Origin: Pseudomonas putida
Lineage (GTDB): Bacteria > Pseudomonadota > Gammaproteobacteria > Pseudomonadales > Pseudomonadaceae
DNA length: 64,000 nucleotides
NCBI RefSeq assembly: GCF_001636055.1
Contig: NZ_CP011789.1
Coordinates: 2,542,001-2,606,000, forward strand
Direction: 5' to 3'
Position 1 is the stretch's first letter. Each line of letters starts with the position of its first letter. The position numbers and the translations under genes were made by a program. Shown one piece after another: positions 17,825-26,749 of this stretch. The notes under the pieces were generated by a model, which saw only the letters and a list, made by a program, of their open reading frames with translations, was not told the origin of the DNA and searched no databases.

Positions 17825-20092
17825 TTAACGGATGACAGGCAGGGCGAAATGGAAGGTGGCACCCTTGTCGACCTCCCCCTCGGCCCAGACTTCACCATCG
17901 TGCCGCTCAATGATGCGGCGCACGCTGGCAAGTCCGATGCCGGTGCCTTCGAAGTCTTCCATGCGGTGCAGACGCTGGAAGACGCCGAACAGCTTGCTGG
18001 CGTAGGTCATGTCGAAGCCCACGCCGTTGTCGCGCACGAAGATCTCGATTCGGTCTGCGTGCTCGTGTGCACCGATCTCGATGCGTGCAGGCTCGCGCCC
18101 GCGGGTGTATTTGATCGCGTTGGCGATCAGGTTCTGCAGCACCAGATTGATGAAGGCAGGATCGGCGATCACCTTGGGCAAGCGCGCGATCTCCCAGACA
18201 ATCTCGCGGCCGCTGTAATCCGGGGCGAATTCCAGGCGGATGTTGTCGACCAGCGCATTGAGGTCGACATCCGAAAGACGCAGGGCCGAGCGGCCCATCT
18301 GCGAGAAATTGAGCAGGTTGTCCACCAGTGTGCCGGCGAAATGCGCGGCCTCGCCGATGTGCTTGAGGAAACGCTGGCCGCGTTCGGACAGACCTTCGCC
18401 CTCGACTTCGCTGAGCAGTTCGGAGTAGCCGGCAATGTGCCGCAGTGGGGCGCGCAGATCGTGGGAGACGCTGTAGGAGAAGGCCTCGAGCTCTTTGTTC
18501 GAGCGCTGCAGTTCACCGCTCAGTTGCGCCAGTTCCTCGGCCTTGCGCAGCACGATGCCCAGCACAGCGGTGCGCAGTTCAGCCACGCCATCGATGACCA
18601 ACGGGTCCCAGGCGGCGCAGAAGCCGCTGACCTCTTCCTGCCAGCTGTCGAAGCTGTGCCGTGGGCTGAGGTTGCCTTGGGCGCTGACCTCCTTGAGCGG
18701 TTGGCCGGCCCAGTTGACCGTGCGCACCTGCTCGGGGCGGAACCACAGCAAATAGTGCGAATGGATCTGGGAGATGGCCACCGCCAGCACGCCGCCAGCG
18801 TGTTCGGCCAGGGCGGGCAGCTCGGGGATGTCGCGGCCCAGGTTGTCGCTGCTGAACACGCCATCGTCACCGCGTCTGGACAGCCATTGCACCAGTTCAT
18901 TGACCAGCGCTTCGGGCGGCGCGTGGCCGATCAGGTCGCAACGTTCGGCGCTGATGATTGCGGCACCGCTGGCGCCGACGAAATCCAGCAGCACATCGGG
19001 CAGGCTGAGCAGCCCGTCGCTGACGCTGTCGTAGTCGGCCATGGCCGAAAGCATGTGCACGATACGTTGGCGCAAGTCGAGCAGGATGCGGGTCGCGCTG
19101 TGTGCCTCGTGGGCCTCGATCTGCAGCGACAGTACGCTGCCCAGCAGTTCGCAGGCGGCGCGGGTGCGGAAATCCAGGGCGCGCGGCTGTTGGTGGTGGC
19201 AGGACACCAGCCCCCAGAGCTTGCCATCGACCATGATCGATACCGACATCGACGCCAGCGTGCCCATGTTGCGCATGTACTGCAGGTGCACGGGCGAGAC
19301 GCTGCGCAGGGCCGCGAAGCTCATGTCCAGAGGCTTGCCGGTGCGAGGGTTGTGGCTGGGAATCAAGGGCGAGGCCTGGTAGTTGGCATCTTCGATCAGG
19401 CGGATACGGTTGATCTTGTACAGTTCGCGAGCCTGGCGCGGAATGTCCGAGGCCGGGAAGCACAGGCCCAGGTAGCTCGGATAGCCGGGATCGGCCTCTT
19501 CGGCCAGCACTTGGCCGTTGCCCTCGGCATCGAAGCGGTAGGCCTTGACCCGACCGAAACCGGTGATGCGCTTGATCTGCACCACCGACTGCTGGAGCAG
19601 TTCCTCGATGCTCGTGGCCTGGTGCAGGCTGCTGACGAAGGCGCGCACCAGCGGATAGTAGTCGTCGTGCTCACCCAGGGCGGCGGCCGGGCGACAGGGC
19701 TCGAACTCGGCAATCAGTACCTGGTCGTGGCGGTGGGCCAGCAGGCGCAGATTATCGGTACAGGGCGCACCTTCACGCAGTTTCACGTCGCCGATGTGGA
19801 AGGGAAAGATTTCGTCTTCGGGCAGGCGCGCGAACTTGCGACGGGCATCGAAACCCTGATCCATCAGCTCGGGCAGGGTGCAGCCGATCAGCGCTGGGGT
19901 GGGGATGCCAAGCCAGCGCTGGGCGTTCTCGCTGGCCTGCAGGATACGCAGGTCCTGTTCGTCGAGTACCAGCAGAAAGCCGTGGGGCCGGATGCTGCCT
20001 GGAACCTGGATCGGCTCCTGGGCGCAGCGTTCCACGGCTTGATCGAAGGCGTTCTGGGCGGTGGTCAAGAAAAACTCTCCCGTCGTGGCCAC
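17825..20092 (-). CDS. bphP: Bacteriophytochrome histidine kinase
   Basis: 755 aa with the PAS-GAF-PHY-HisKA-HATPase order of red/far-red photoreceptor kinases. The biliverdin-attachment cysteine is Cys23, in the usual context C-x3-PIxVPGSIxPHG. The GAF domain has the FPASDIPRQAR motif and HLQYMRNMGTLASMSVSI. The PHY domain spans about residues 325-510. The H box FSYSVSHDLRAPLRHI has its His near 543, and the ATPase has NLIANAIKYT, DNGVGFD and GTGIGLA. No heme oxygenase (bphO), which makes biliverdin, is adjacent, unlike many Pseudomonas bphOP operons. It is first in an operon with two signalling genes. Confidence 0.95.
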   Translation of the reverse strand: MATTGEFFLTTAQNAFDQAVERCAQEPIQVPGSIRPHGFLLVLDEQDLRILQASENAQRWLGIPTPALIGCTLPELMDQGFDARRKFARLPEDEIFPFHIGDVKLREGAPCTDNLRLLAHRHDQVLIAEFEPCRPAAALGEHDDYYPLVRAFVSSLHQATSIEELLQQSVVQIKRITGFGRVKAYRFDAEGNGQVLAEEADPGYPSYLGLCFPASDIPRQARELYKINRIRLIEDANYQASPLIPSHNPRTGKPLDMSFAALRSVSPVHLQYMRNMGTLASMSVSIMVDGKLWGLVSCHHQQPRALDFRTRAACELLGSVLSLQIEAHEAHSATRILLDLRQRIVHMLSAMADYDSVSDGLLSLPDVLLDFVGASGAAIISAERCDLIGHAPPEALVNELVQWLSRRGDDGVFSSDNLGRDIPELPALAEHAGGVLAVAISQIHSHYLLWFRPEQVRTVNWAGQPLKEVSAQGNLSPRHSFDSWQEEVSGFCAAWDPLVIDGVAELRTAVLGIVLRKAEELAQLSGELQRSNKELEAFSYSVSHDLRAPLRHIAGYSELLSEVEGEGLSERGQRFLKHIGEAAHFAGTLVDNLLNFSQMGRSALRLSDVDLNALVDNIRLEFAPDYSGREIVWEIARLPKVIADPAFINLVLQNLIANAIKYTRGREPARIEIGAHEHADRIEIFVRDNGVGFDMTYASKLFGVFQRLHRMEDFEGTGIGLASVRRIIERHDGEVWAEGEVDKGATFHFALPVIR

Positions 20093-20357
20093 AAGCGGTG
20101 GCCATAGGCGTCTGGCACAGGTCGTGCACTGTGCAAGGTATCAGAAAGTCAGCGTTTTCGCCGGGGTTATGGCCATTTGAGGGCTATTGCTCGGGGAGGT
20201 TCTACGTGAGGTTGAAATTTGTATAAGTTCCCCACCTCAAGCCCTGGGGCGAGGCTTGGCCGAGGGCTGAGGAGTTGAGAAATTTCCCACGCGCTAGCAG
20301 GATCCAATCCTACTGCTACGCTCAAAACAGCACAGGGAACACTGGAAGGGATGTTCG

Positions 20358-20885
20358 GTGACGGAGCGCTTGCTGGCCTCGCTGTTGGGCCTGTTGTTGA
20401 GTGGTAGTGCCGTAGCGGCGGATTTTCTCGTCGAAGTGCGGGTCCAGGTGCAGCGAGGCTGCATGCTGGTGAACCAACCGCGCGACGCGGGTGCGCAGGC
20501 CCTGGGTCAAATCGACCTGGGCAGCGCCGCGCGCCTGGACGGCCCTGATGCGCCACTGAGCGGCGAACTGCTTGCCCAACGCCCGCCACGCCTGGAATGC
20601 AATCCCGATACGCCGTATCAGGTCAGGGTCGATGGCGGCCAGCATGGCGGGGTGGGCGAGGTGCGTTATCTGGGCGGCAATGATCGGCAACTGCGCCCAA
20701 TCCCTTATCGTCTCTATCGCGACGCTGCCTGGCGTGAGCCGCTGGCCGTAGACGTCGCACAATCGGCGCGGGTGCCGGACAGCGGCTCGGTGGAACTCCC
20801 GCTGTATGCCCGCATCGACCGTCTGGCCTGGGTACCGAAAGCCGGTCTGTATACCGACCTGCTCAAAGTCACGGTCACCTGGTAG
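20358..20885 (+). CDS. Spore coat U domain pilin subunit (Csu-type), first
   Basis: 175 aa from a GTG with GGAAGGG upstream. It has a signal peptide (LLASLLGLLLSGSAVA) and an SCPU fold: a Cys near the N terminus (RGCMLVN), a middle block (YQVRVDGGQHGG..VRYLGG..LRPIPYRLYRDAAW) and the C-terminal GLYTDLLKVTVTW. It is the most divergent of the four subunits. Proteins of this type polymerise into archaic chaperone-usher pili used for biofilm attachment to abiotic surfaces. It is first in a seven-gene operon. Confidence 0.88.
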   Translation: MTERLLASLLGLLLSGSAVAADFLVEVRVQVQRGCMLVNQPRDAGAQALGQIDLGSAARLDGPDAPLSGELLAQRPPRLECNPDTPYQVRVDGGQHGGVGEVRYLGGNDRQLRPIPYRLYRDAAWREPLAVDVAQSARVPDSGSVELPLYARIDRLAWVPKAGLYTDLLKVTVTW

Positions 20886-20918
20886 GGAGCGGATCCACAT
20901 GCACAAGGACGCGCCGAC

Positions 20919-21452
20919 ATGAACCGTACCTCATTGCTGCTGCTGACCCTCGGGCCCCTGTTGCTGCCCGGCACCTCGGCGCATGGCAGCACCACCGGGT
21001 TCATCCAGGCACGGCTGGTGATCAGCAGCGCCTGCCAGATCAGCAGCGACCAGCAACCGGCCACCCTTGGCAATCCCGGACTGATGGACTTCGGCGCTCA
21101 GGGGCCGACCTGGGACGGGCCGTTGCGCACCCGTGTCGACGAGGCGGGCGGGCAGGGCAGTCTGCAGATCAGTTGCACGCCTCAGGTGCGTGCGTTCAGC
21201 GTACGCATCGACGAAGGCCTCAATGGCGGTGGCGGCGTACGCCAACTGAGCAATGGCCGTGAGCTGATCCCTTATCAACTGGCCGTCGACCCTGGTGGCA
21301 ACAGCCGCTATGGCATCGGCCAGGCCCGTACTTTCACCATCCAAGGCACCGAGCAGGTGCCCGTCCCGATCTACGGTGTGGTGGTCGCGCAGCCGCGCGC
21401 GCTGCCGGCCGGGCTGTACCGCGACACCCTTCGAGTAACCCTGGACTGGTAA
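20919..21452 (+). CDS. Spore coat U domain pilin subunit (Csu-type), second
   Basis: 177 aa with a signal peptide (MNRTSLLLLTLGPLLLPGTSAHG), the conserved Cys of SCPU subunits (SACQISS), the LDFGAQGPTW and SLQISCTPQ strands, and a terminal PAGLYRDTLRVTLDW donor/closing strand. It lies 33 bp after the first subunit and 17 bp before the third. Confidence 0.88.
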   Translation: MNRTSLLLLTLGPLLLPGTSAHGSTTGFIQARLVISSACQISSDQQPATLGNPGLMDFGAQGPTWDGPLRTRVDEAGGQGSLQISCTPQVRAFSVRIDEGLNGGGGVRQLSNGRELIPYQLAVDPGGNSRYGIGQARTFTIQGTEQVPVPIYGVVVAQPRALPAGLYRDTLRVTLDW

Positions 21453-21469
21453 CACGCAAGGAGATTCCC

Positions 21470-22003
21470 ATGGCAAGCACATCGATCCGCTGCATCCTCA
21501 CCGCCCTGGGTCTTGCCCTGGCGGCCCAGGCCCAGGCGGCCACCGTGACCGGGACGATCAACTCGACCCTGACGTTGATCTCGGCCTGCCAGGTCAATGG
21601 CAGCGCCGGCACCTCCGGGCTCAATTTCGGTAGCCTGAACTTCGGCACCCAGGATGCTCTGTTCACCACTGCCAATGGCCAGGTGCTCGGTGGCGGTGGC
21701 GGGGCCATGAGCATTCTCTGCTCGGCTGGCACCGTGCCGGCGATTCGTGTGCGGGCCGGTGCCCACGACGGAGCATCCAGCGGCGGGACGCGCGCGTTGG
21801 CCGATGGCGCTGGCAACTTCGTGCCGTACGACTTCTACACCGATACCGGTCGTACGCAACTGCTGGCCATCGACGGCACCATCACCCTGCCGACCAGCAC
21901 GGGTGTCGCCCAGACCGTCAACCTGTACGGTCAGGCGCGCGGCAAGGCGGGCCTGCCGGCCGGGGTGTACACCGACACGGTCGCGGTCGAGCTGACCTTC
22001 TGA
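21470..22003 (+). CDS. Spore coat U domain major-type pilin (CsuA/B-like)
   Basis: 177 aa, ATG preceded by AAGGAG. It has a signal peptide ending AQAQAATV, SACQVNGSAGTSGLNFGSLNFGTQ, a Gly-rich loop (GGGGAMSILCSAGT) and the terminal PAGVYTDTVAVELTF. The low-complexity, Gly/Thr-rich composition is typical of the major rod subunit of Csu pili. Assignment as the main subunit is inference from composition and position. Confidence 0.87.
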   Translation: MASTSIRCILTALGLALAAQAQAATVTGTINSTLTLISACQVNGSAGTSGLNFGSLNFGTQDALFTTANGQVLGGGGGAMSILCSAGTVPAIRVRAGAHDGASSGGTRALADGAGNFVPYDFYTDTGRTQLLAIDGTITLPTSTGVAQTVNLYGQARGKAGLPAGVYTDTVAVELTF

Positions 22004-22006
22004 CCC

Positions 22007-22510
22007 ATGCGCGGTTGGCCCCACGCACTGCTGGCGGGCCTGTGGCTGGTGTGGACGTCGCCCTCGACGGCAGCGACCACCAGTACCTTCCAGGTCAGCG
22101 CGCAGATCACTGCAGGCTGCCTGGTGGTCGGCGGCGTGAGCGCCTACGGCGTACTCGATTTCGGCACCCAGTCGGCGCTGTCCACTGCCACCCTGAGCAC
22201 CGCTCTGGGCGGCACCACGGTGACCTTTCAATGTACGCCGGGCGTGACTCTTGGCATGAGCCTCGATGGCGGGCAGAACAGTGCCAGCGGCACGCGCAAT
22301 CTCAAGCGCAGTGGCGGCACGCAGTTGGTGGCCTACCAGCTGTTTCGCGATGCGGCGTTGAGCCAGGCCCTGACCATCGGTACCAGCGTGCCGGTGAGCT
22401 ATAGCGATCCGACGGCGATCAAGTTGCCGGTGTATGGCCGCATCCAGTTGCCCGGCAATGTGCCGGCGGGGACCTACACCGATGTAGTGCAAGTGACAGT
22501 GACCTGGTGA
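22007..22510 (+). CDS. Spore coat U domain pilin subunit (Csu-type), fourth
   Basis: 167 aa with a signal peptide (HALLAGLWLVWTSPSTAA), AGCLVVGGVSAYGVLDFGTQSA, the FQCTPGVTLGMSLDGGQNSASGTRNL block and the terminal PAGTYTDVVQVTVTW. It starts three bases after the previous stop and is followed 51 bp later by the chaperone. Confidence 0.88.
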   Translation: MRGWPHALLAGLWLVWTSPSTAATTSTFQVSAQITAGCLVVGGVSAYGVLDFGTQSALSTATLSTALGGTTVTFQCTPGVTLGMSLDGGQNSASGTRNLKRSGGTQLVAYQLFRDAALSQALTIGTSVPVSYSDPTAIKLPVYGRIQLPGNVPAGTYTDVVQVTVTW

Positions 22511-22561
22511 CGGTGATCCGCACGTTCAGGCACGGCTATCGACAAGACAGAGGAGAGCGGC

Positions 22562-23341
22562 ATGGGGGCAGGGGCGAACACGGCGCGGAACATCATCATC
22601 GGGGCATTGCTGCTGGCCAGCCTGCCGGTGGCAGCAGCGACGTCGGTGCTGATCTGGCCGATCGATCCGGTGCTCGAGGCCGACCAGAAGGCCGGCGCGC
22701 TATGGCTGGAGAACCGCGGTAGCGCGCCGGCCAGCCTGCAAGTGCGGGTGTTCGCCTGGCGTCAGGGCGATTATCAGGAGCAGTTCCAGGCGCAGCGCGA
22801 GATCATCGGCAGCCCCCCTGTGGCCAATATTCCGCCAGGTCAGAAGCAACTGATCCGGCTGACCCGCACGGGTACCTCGCCGGTGGGCCAGGAGCAAGCC
22901 TACCGGATCATCATCGACGAGATCCCCTCGCCAACTCCGCCCGATAGCAATACCGAAGGGCCGAAGGCAGCCATTCGCCTGCAGATGCGCTATTCGGTCC
23001 CGCTCTTCGTGTATGGCGAAGGCCTGTGGGGCAAGCCCGACCCCGAGGGCAAGCGTAGCGCCGAAGGTGTCGGCAAGCCTCAATTGAGCTGGCGTGCAGT
23101 GACGGTACAGGGCAAGCCGTATGTCGAGCTGCGCAACACCGGGCCGGTGCATGCGCGCCTCACCGATGTGGTGCTGCAGCAAGGAGGCCAGCAGAAACCG
23201 CTGGTCGAGGGTTTGCTGGGTTATGTGCTGCCGGGGGCCAGCATGCGCTGGCCGGCACCGGCCGCACTGGGCGCAAGCAGCGTGCTGAAGGGACGGGTCA
23301 ATGGCCAGGAGGTGGCTCAGGCCATCAGCCAAGGGCAGTGA
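22562..23341 (+). CDS. Periplasmic pilus chaperone (CsuC-like)
   Basis: 259 aa with a signal peptide and the two Ig-like domains of PapD-type chaperones: TSVLIWPIDPVLEADQKAGALWLENRG opens domain 1, IPPGQKQLIRLTR and QAYRIIIDEIP hold the conserved basic and Ile/Leu strands, and PQLSWRAVTVQGKPYVELRNTG begins domain 2. It holds SCPU subunits by donor-strand complementation and delivers them to the usher. Confidence 0.92.
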   Translation: MGAGANTARNIIIGALLLASLPVAAATSVLIWPIDPVLEADQKAGALWLENRGSAPASLQVRVFAWRQGDYQEQFQAQREIIGSPPVANIPPGQKQLIRLTRTGTSPVGQEQAYRIIIDEIPSPTPPDSNTEGPKAAIRLQMRYSVPLFVYGEGLWGKPDPEGKRSAEGVGKPQLSWRAVTVQGKPYVELRNTGPVHARLTDVVLQQGGQQKPLVEGLLGYVLPGASMRWPAPAALGASSVLKGRVNGQEVAQAISQGQ

Positions 23342-23400
23342 CCTGCAAACGCGGGTAGTGGAGGGGCCAGGGAGGACCCGCCGATGGTTGGAAACCGTGT

Positions 23401-25746
23401 GTGAGTGGCTGGCGGCGAGCGGCGCGCCGGTGGTGGCTGGGCCTGGCGATGTTCGGGCCGGTGTTTGGCGTGGCCGACGATCTGCCGCCACCTCCGGCAG
23501 AGAGCACGGCGATTGCCGATGCCACCCTGTACCTGGATCTGTTGGTGAACCAGGTGCCCAAGGCTGAGCTGGTGCCGGTGCAGCAGCGCGCTGGGCGACT
23601 GTATGTGGCCAGCGATGCGCTGCGTGCGGCGGGCATCCTGGTGCCGGGCGATCCTCAAGGCGAGGTGGCGCTGGAGCGTATCGCCGGCCTGCATGTGGAC
23701 TACGACAGCCAAAACCAGCGCCTGCTGCTGCAGGTGCCGCCGGCCTGGCTGCCCGACCAGCAGTTCGGCGGGCGCAACCTGTACCCGGCCAGCGATGCGC
23801 GCAGCAGTTTCGGTGCCTTGCTCAACTACGATCTGTACCTGAACGACACCGATGATGCCGGCACCTATCTTGCCGCCTGGAACGAGCTGCGGGTGTTCGA
23901 CAGTTGGGGCACCTTCTCCACCACCGGGCAGTGGCGCGAATCGTTCAACGGCGCGCCCAACAATCAGAGCCGCGAAGGTTTCCTGCGCTACGACACCACC
24001 TGGCGTTTCACCGACGAGCAGCGCCTGTTGACCTACGAGGCAGGCGATCTGGTCACCAGCGCCTTGCCCTGGAGCAGCTCGGTGCGGGTCGGCGGCTTGC
24101 AGGTGTCCCGCGACTTCGCCGCCCGCCCGGATCTGGTCACCTATCCGCTGCCGGCCTTTGCGGGCGAGGCGGCGGTACCCACTTCGCTGGACCTGTTCAT
24201 CAACGGCTACAAGACCAGCACCACCGATCTGCAACCTGGGCCCTACACCCTCACCAACGTGCCGTTCATCAACGGTGCTGGCGAAGCCGTGGTGGTGACC
24301 ACCGATGCGCTCGGGCGCCAGGTCTCGACGACCTTGCCGTTCTACGTGACCAGCAGCTTGCTGGCCGAGGGGCTGTCGGACTTTTCGGTGGCTGCCGGCA
24401 GCCTGCGTCGCGACTATGCCGTGAAGGATTTCGGCTACGGGCCGGCGGTTGCCTCGGCGAGCCTGCGCCATGGCGTGTCCGATTACTTCACCCTCGAGAC
24501 CCATGCCGAAACGGCCGAGTCGATGATGCTCGGTGGCCTGGGGGGCAACCTGCGCCTGGGAACCTTCGGTGTGCTCAACGCCGCCGTGGCGCAGAGTCGT
24601 TTCGAGGGCGACACCGGGCAGCAGGTGGCCTTGGGTTACCAGTACAACAGCCGGCGTATCGGCTTCAATTACCAGCGGATCGAGCGGCATGGCGACTACG
24701 CCGACCTGACGTTGGTCGACAACCCCTACACCCGCCTGAGCACCCGTAGCGAGCAGGCGACCGTAAGCCTCAACCTGGATCGCTACGGCAGCGTCGGTGC
24801 TGGCTATTTCGACGTACGCGCAGGGGATGGCTCGCGCACGCGGCTGGTCAACCTGAGCTGGAGCAAGCCGTTGTGGCGCAACAGCAGCCTGTACCTGTCG
24901 GCCAATCGCGATGTCGGTGACAGCCAATGGGCGGTGCAGGCACAGCTGGTGGTCCCGTTCGACACCCATGGCACCCTGGCCTTCAGCGCCGAGCGCAGCA
25001 AGGACGGCCAGGACCTGCAGCGGGTCAACTACAGCCGCGCAGTGCCGGTGGGTGGCGGAGTGGGGTACAACCTGGGCTATGCCAATGGTGGTGATCGCGG
25101 CGCCTATCGGCAGGCCGATGTCACCTGGCGCCTGCAATCCGTGCAGTTGCAGGCGGGGGTCTACGGCAGCAGCGACGAGATGACGCGCTGGGCCGACGCC
25201 AGCGGCTCGCTGGTGCTGATGGACTCGGGCATGTTCGCCGCCAACCGTATCGATGATGCTTTCGTGGTCGTCAGCACCAGTGGCTACGCCGATGTGCCGG
25301 TGCGCTACGAAAACCAGGTGGTCGGTCGCACTGACCGCAATGGTCGTCTGTTGGTGCCTTACAGCAGCGGTTACTACCGCGGCAAGTACGAGATCGACCC
25401 CATGGAGCTGCCCGCCGATGTGCTGGCATCGACGGTCGAGCAACGCGTTGCGGTGCGTCGGGGCAGTGGCTATCTGTTGGAGTTCCCGCTCAAGCGGGTG
25501 CTGGCAGCGAGCATCGTGCTGGTCGATGCCAACCAGCAAGAGCTCAAGCTGGGCAGTCGGGTCAGGGATGCCCAGAGCGGCAGCGAGGCCGTGGTGGGTT
25601 GGGATGGCCTGGTCTACCTGGAGAACCTCTCGGCGCACAATCGCTTGCAGGTGGACGTTGCCGATGGCGGGCAGTGCCAGGTCGAATTCGACTTGCCTGA
25701 AGGGGAGGGGCCGATTCCGCTGATCGGCCCACTGGTGTGCCGATGA
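23401..25746 (+). CDS. Outer membrane usher of an archaic chaperone-usher pilus (CsuD-like)
   Basis: 781 aa from a GTG. After a signal region (WWLGLAMFGPVFGVA) come the N-terminal chaperone-binding domain, a roughly 500-residue beta-barrel, a plug (LDLFINGYKTSTTDLQPGPYTLTNVPFINGAGEAVV) and a C-terminal domain (VVGRTDRNGRLLVPYSSGYY). Its length matches archaic (sigma-clade) ushers, which are smaller than FimD. It exports and assembles the subunits encoded around it. The 3' end overlaps the tip gene by about 10 bases. Confidence 0.93.
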   Translation: MSGWRRAARRWWLGLAMFGPVFGVADDLPPPPAESTAIADATLYLDLLVNQVPKAELVPVQQRAGRLYVASDALRAAGILVPGDPQGEVALERIAGLHVDYDSQNQRLLLQVPPAWLPDQQFGGRNLYPASDARSSFGALLNYDLYLNDTDDAGTYLAAWNELRVFDSWGTFSTTGQWRESFNGAPNNQSREGFLRYDTTWRFTDEQRLLTYEAGDLVTSALPWSSSVRVGGLQVSRDFAARPDLVTYPLPAFAGEAAVPTSLDLFINGYKTSTTDLQPGPYTLTNVPFINGAGEAVVVTTDALGRQVSTTLPFYVTSSLLAEGLSDFSVAAGSLRRDYAVKDFGYGPAVASASLRHGVSDYFTLETHAETAESMMLGGLGGNLRLGTFGVLNAAVAQSRFEGDTGQQVALGYQYNSRRIGFNYQRIERHGDYADLTLVDNPYTRLSTRSEQATVSLNLDRYGSVGAGYFDVRAGDGSRTRLVNLSWSKPLWRNSSLYLSANRDVGDSQWAVQAQLVVPFDTHGTLAFSAERSKDGQDLQRVNYSRAVPVGGGVGYNLGYANGGDRGAYRQADVTWRLQSVQLQAGVYGSSDEMTRWADASGSLVLMDSGMFAANRIDDAFVVVSTSGYADVPVRYENQVVGRTDRNGRLLVPYSSGYYRGKYEIDPMELPADVLASTVEQRVAVRRGSGYLLEFPLKRVLAASIVLVDANQQELKLGSRVRDAQSGSEAVVGWDGLVYLENLSAHNRLQVDVADGGQCQVEFDLPEGEGPIPLIGPLVCR

Positions 25747-26714
25747 ACGCCCTGGGCAGGGTTGTGCTGGGGGTGGGCCTGTGTGCCGTTTGCGCTCAGG
25801 CGTGGTCGGCCTGTTCGTTGGGGGCCACGGTGCCTGCCTCCTTCGGCACGATCAATTCGACATTGGTGCGCACCACGGTGCAACCGGCTTCGACCACCAA
25901 TGCCGGGCTGTCGTGCACCGGCTCGCTGTTGTCGCTGTTGACCAGCAGTGACCATTTCTACGCCACCATCACCTCCACCAGCGCGGGCATGGTCGGGCCA
26001 ACTGGCGACGTCATCCCCTATACGATCTACGCCAACAACACCACCAACTTTCCGATCAGCCGCGGCACCCGTTTCGATTTCGCGCCCAACGGCATCATCG
26101 ACGCCCTGGGGCTGCTCAACGGGACCTCGCCCAAGTCGGTGCCGCTGTACCTGCGCACCGTGGTCGGTGCCAACGTTGCGGCAGGCGTCTACACCGAGAC
26201 CCTGTCGATCTTCTGGGACTGGAACTATTGCTCAGGCATCGGCCTGGGCAATATCTGCCTGGGACGCGACATCGGCAGCGGGACGCAGACCTTGACCGTG
26301 ACACTGACCGTCAGCAACGACTGCCAGATCACCACCCCCAACATCAGTTTCGCCAGTGCACCGGTGGTGGCCGGGTTCGCGACGGTGAACCAGAGCATCA
26401 ACATCGCCTGTACCAAGGGCAGCAACTATACGGTCGGTCTGGACGATGGGCAGAATGTGTCGGCCGGGCGTCGGCGGATGAAGTCCACGGCGAACAACTA
26501 CCTGGCGTACGACATCTTCAAGAGCGCCGGCACCGTGCGCTGGGGATCGGTGGGCGCGGCCCGGCGCGCGAGCAGCGACGCCAACGTCAACCCTGGCGCC
26601 GGCACAGGGACCGGCAGCCAGGTGTTCAACTACAACGCCAAGGTCTACACCGACCAGGCGACGCCGCCTGCGGCGACCTACACAGACAGCGTGATTCTCG
26701 ATGTGCAGTTCTGA
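25737..26714 (+). CDS. Two-domain spore coat U protein, likely tip adhesin (CsuE-like)
   Basis: 325 aa, about twice the length of the other subunits, with a signal peptide and two SCPU domains. The N-terminal domain (CSLGATVPASFGTINSTLVRTT to about 195) is the presumed adhesin, and the C-terminal pilin domain (CQITTPNISFASAPVV...PAATYTDSVILDVQF) fits into the rod. In Csu pili the last gene encodes the tip subunit that binds hydrophobic surfaces. The start could be the second Met at 25743. Confidence 0.9.
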   Translation: MPMNALGRVVLGVGLCAVCAQAWSACSLGATVPASFGTINSTLVRTTVQPASTTNAGLSCTGSLLSLLTSSDHFYATITSTSAGMVGPTGDVIPYTIYANNTTNFPISRGTRFDFAPNGIIDALGLLNGTSPKSVPLYLRTVVGANVAAGVYTETLSIFWDWNYCSGIGLGNICLGRDIGSGTQTLTVTLTVSNDCQITTPNISFASAPVVAGFATVNQSINIACTKGSNYTVGLDDGQNVSAGRRRMKSTANNYLAYDIFKSAGTVRWGSVGAARRASSDANVNPGAGTGTGSQVFNYNAKVYTDQATPPAATYTDSVILDVQF

Positions 26715-26749
26715 GGTGCCCGGCGGGCAAGCCTGCGCGGTGCAGGTGA

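Noticed and set aside
17822..20107. A 761-codon open frame on the plus strand opposite bphP
   Set aside because: It is the antisense shadow of a gene with full phytochrome motifs; its own translation is His/Gln/Val-rich with no domain. High-GC codon bias creates such frames.
23317..25638. A 773-codon minus-strand frame opposite the usher
   Set aside because: Low-complexity His/Gln/Arg-rich translation and no ribosome site; the usher on the other strand is clearly real.
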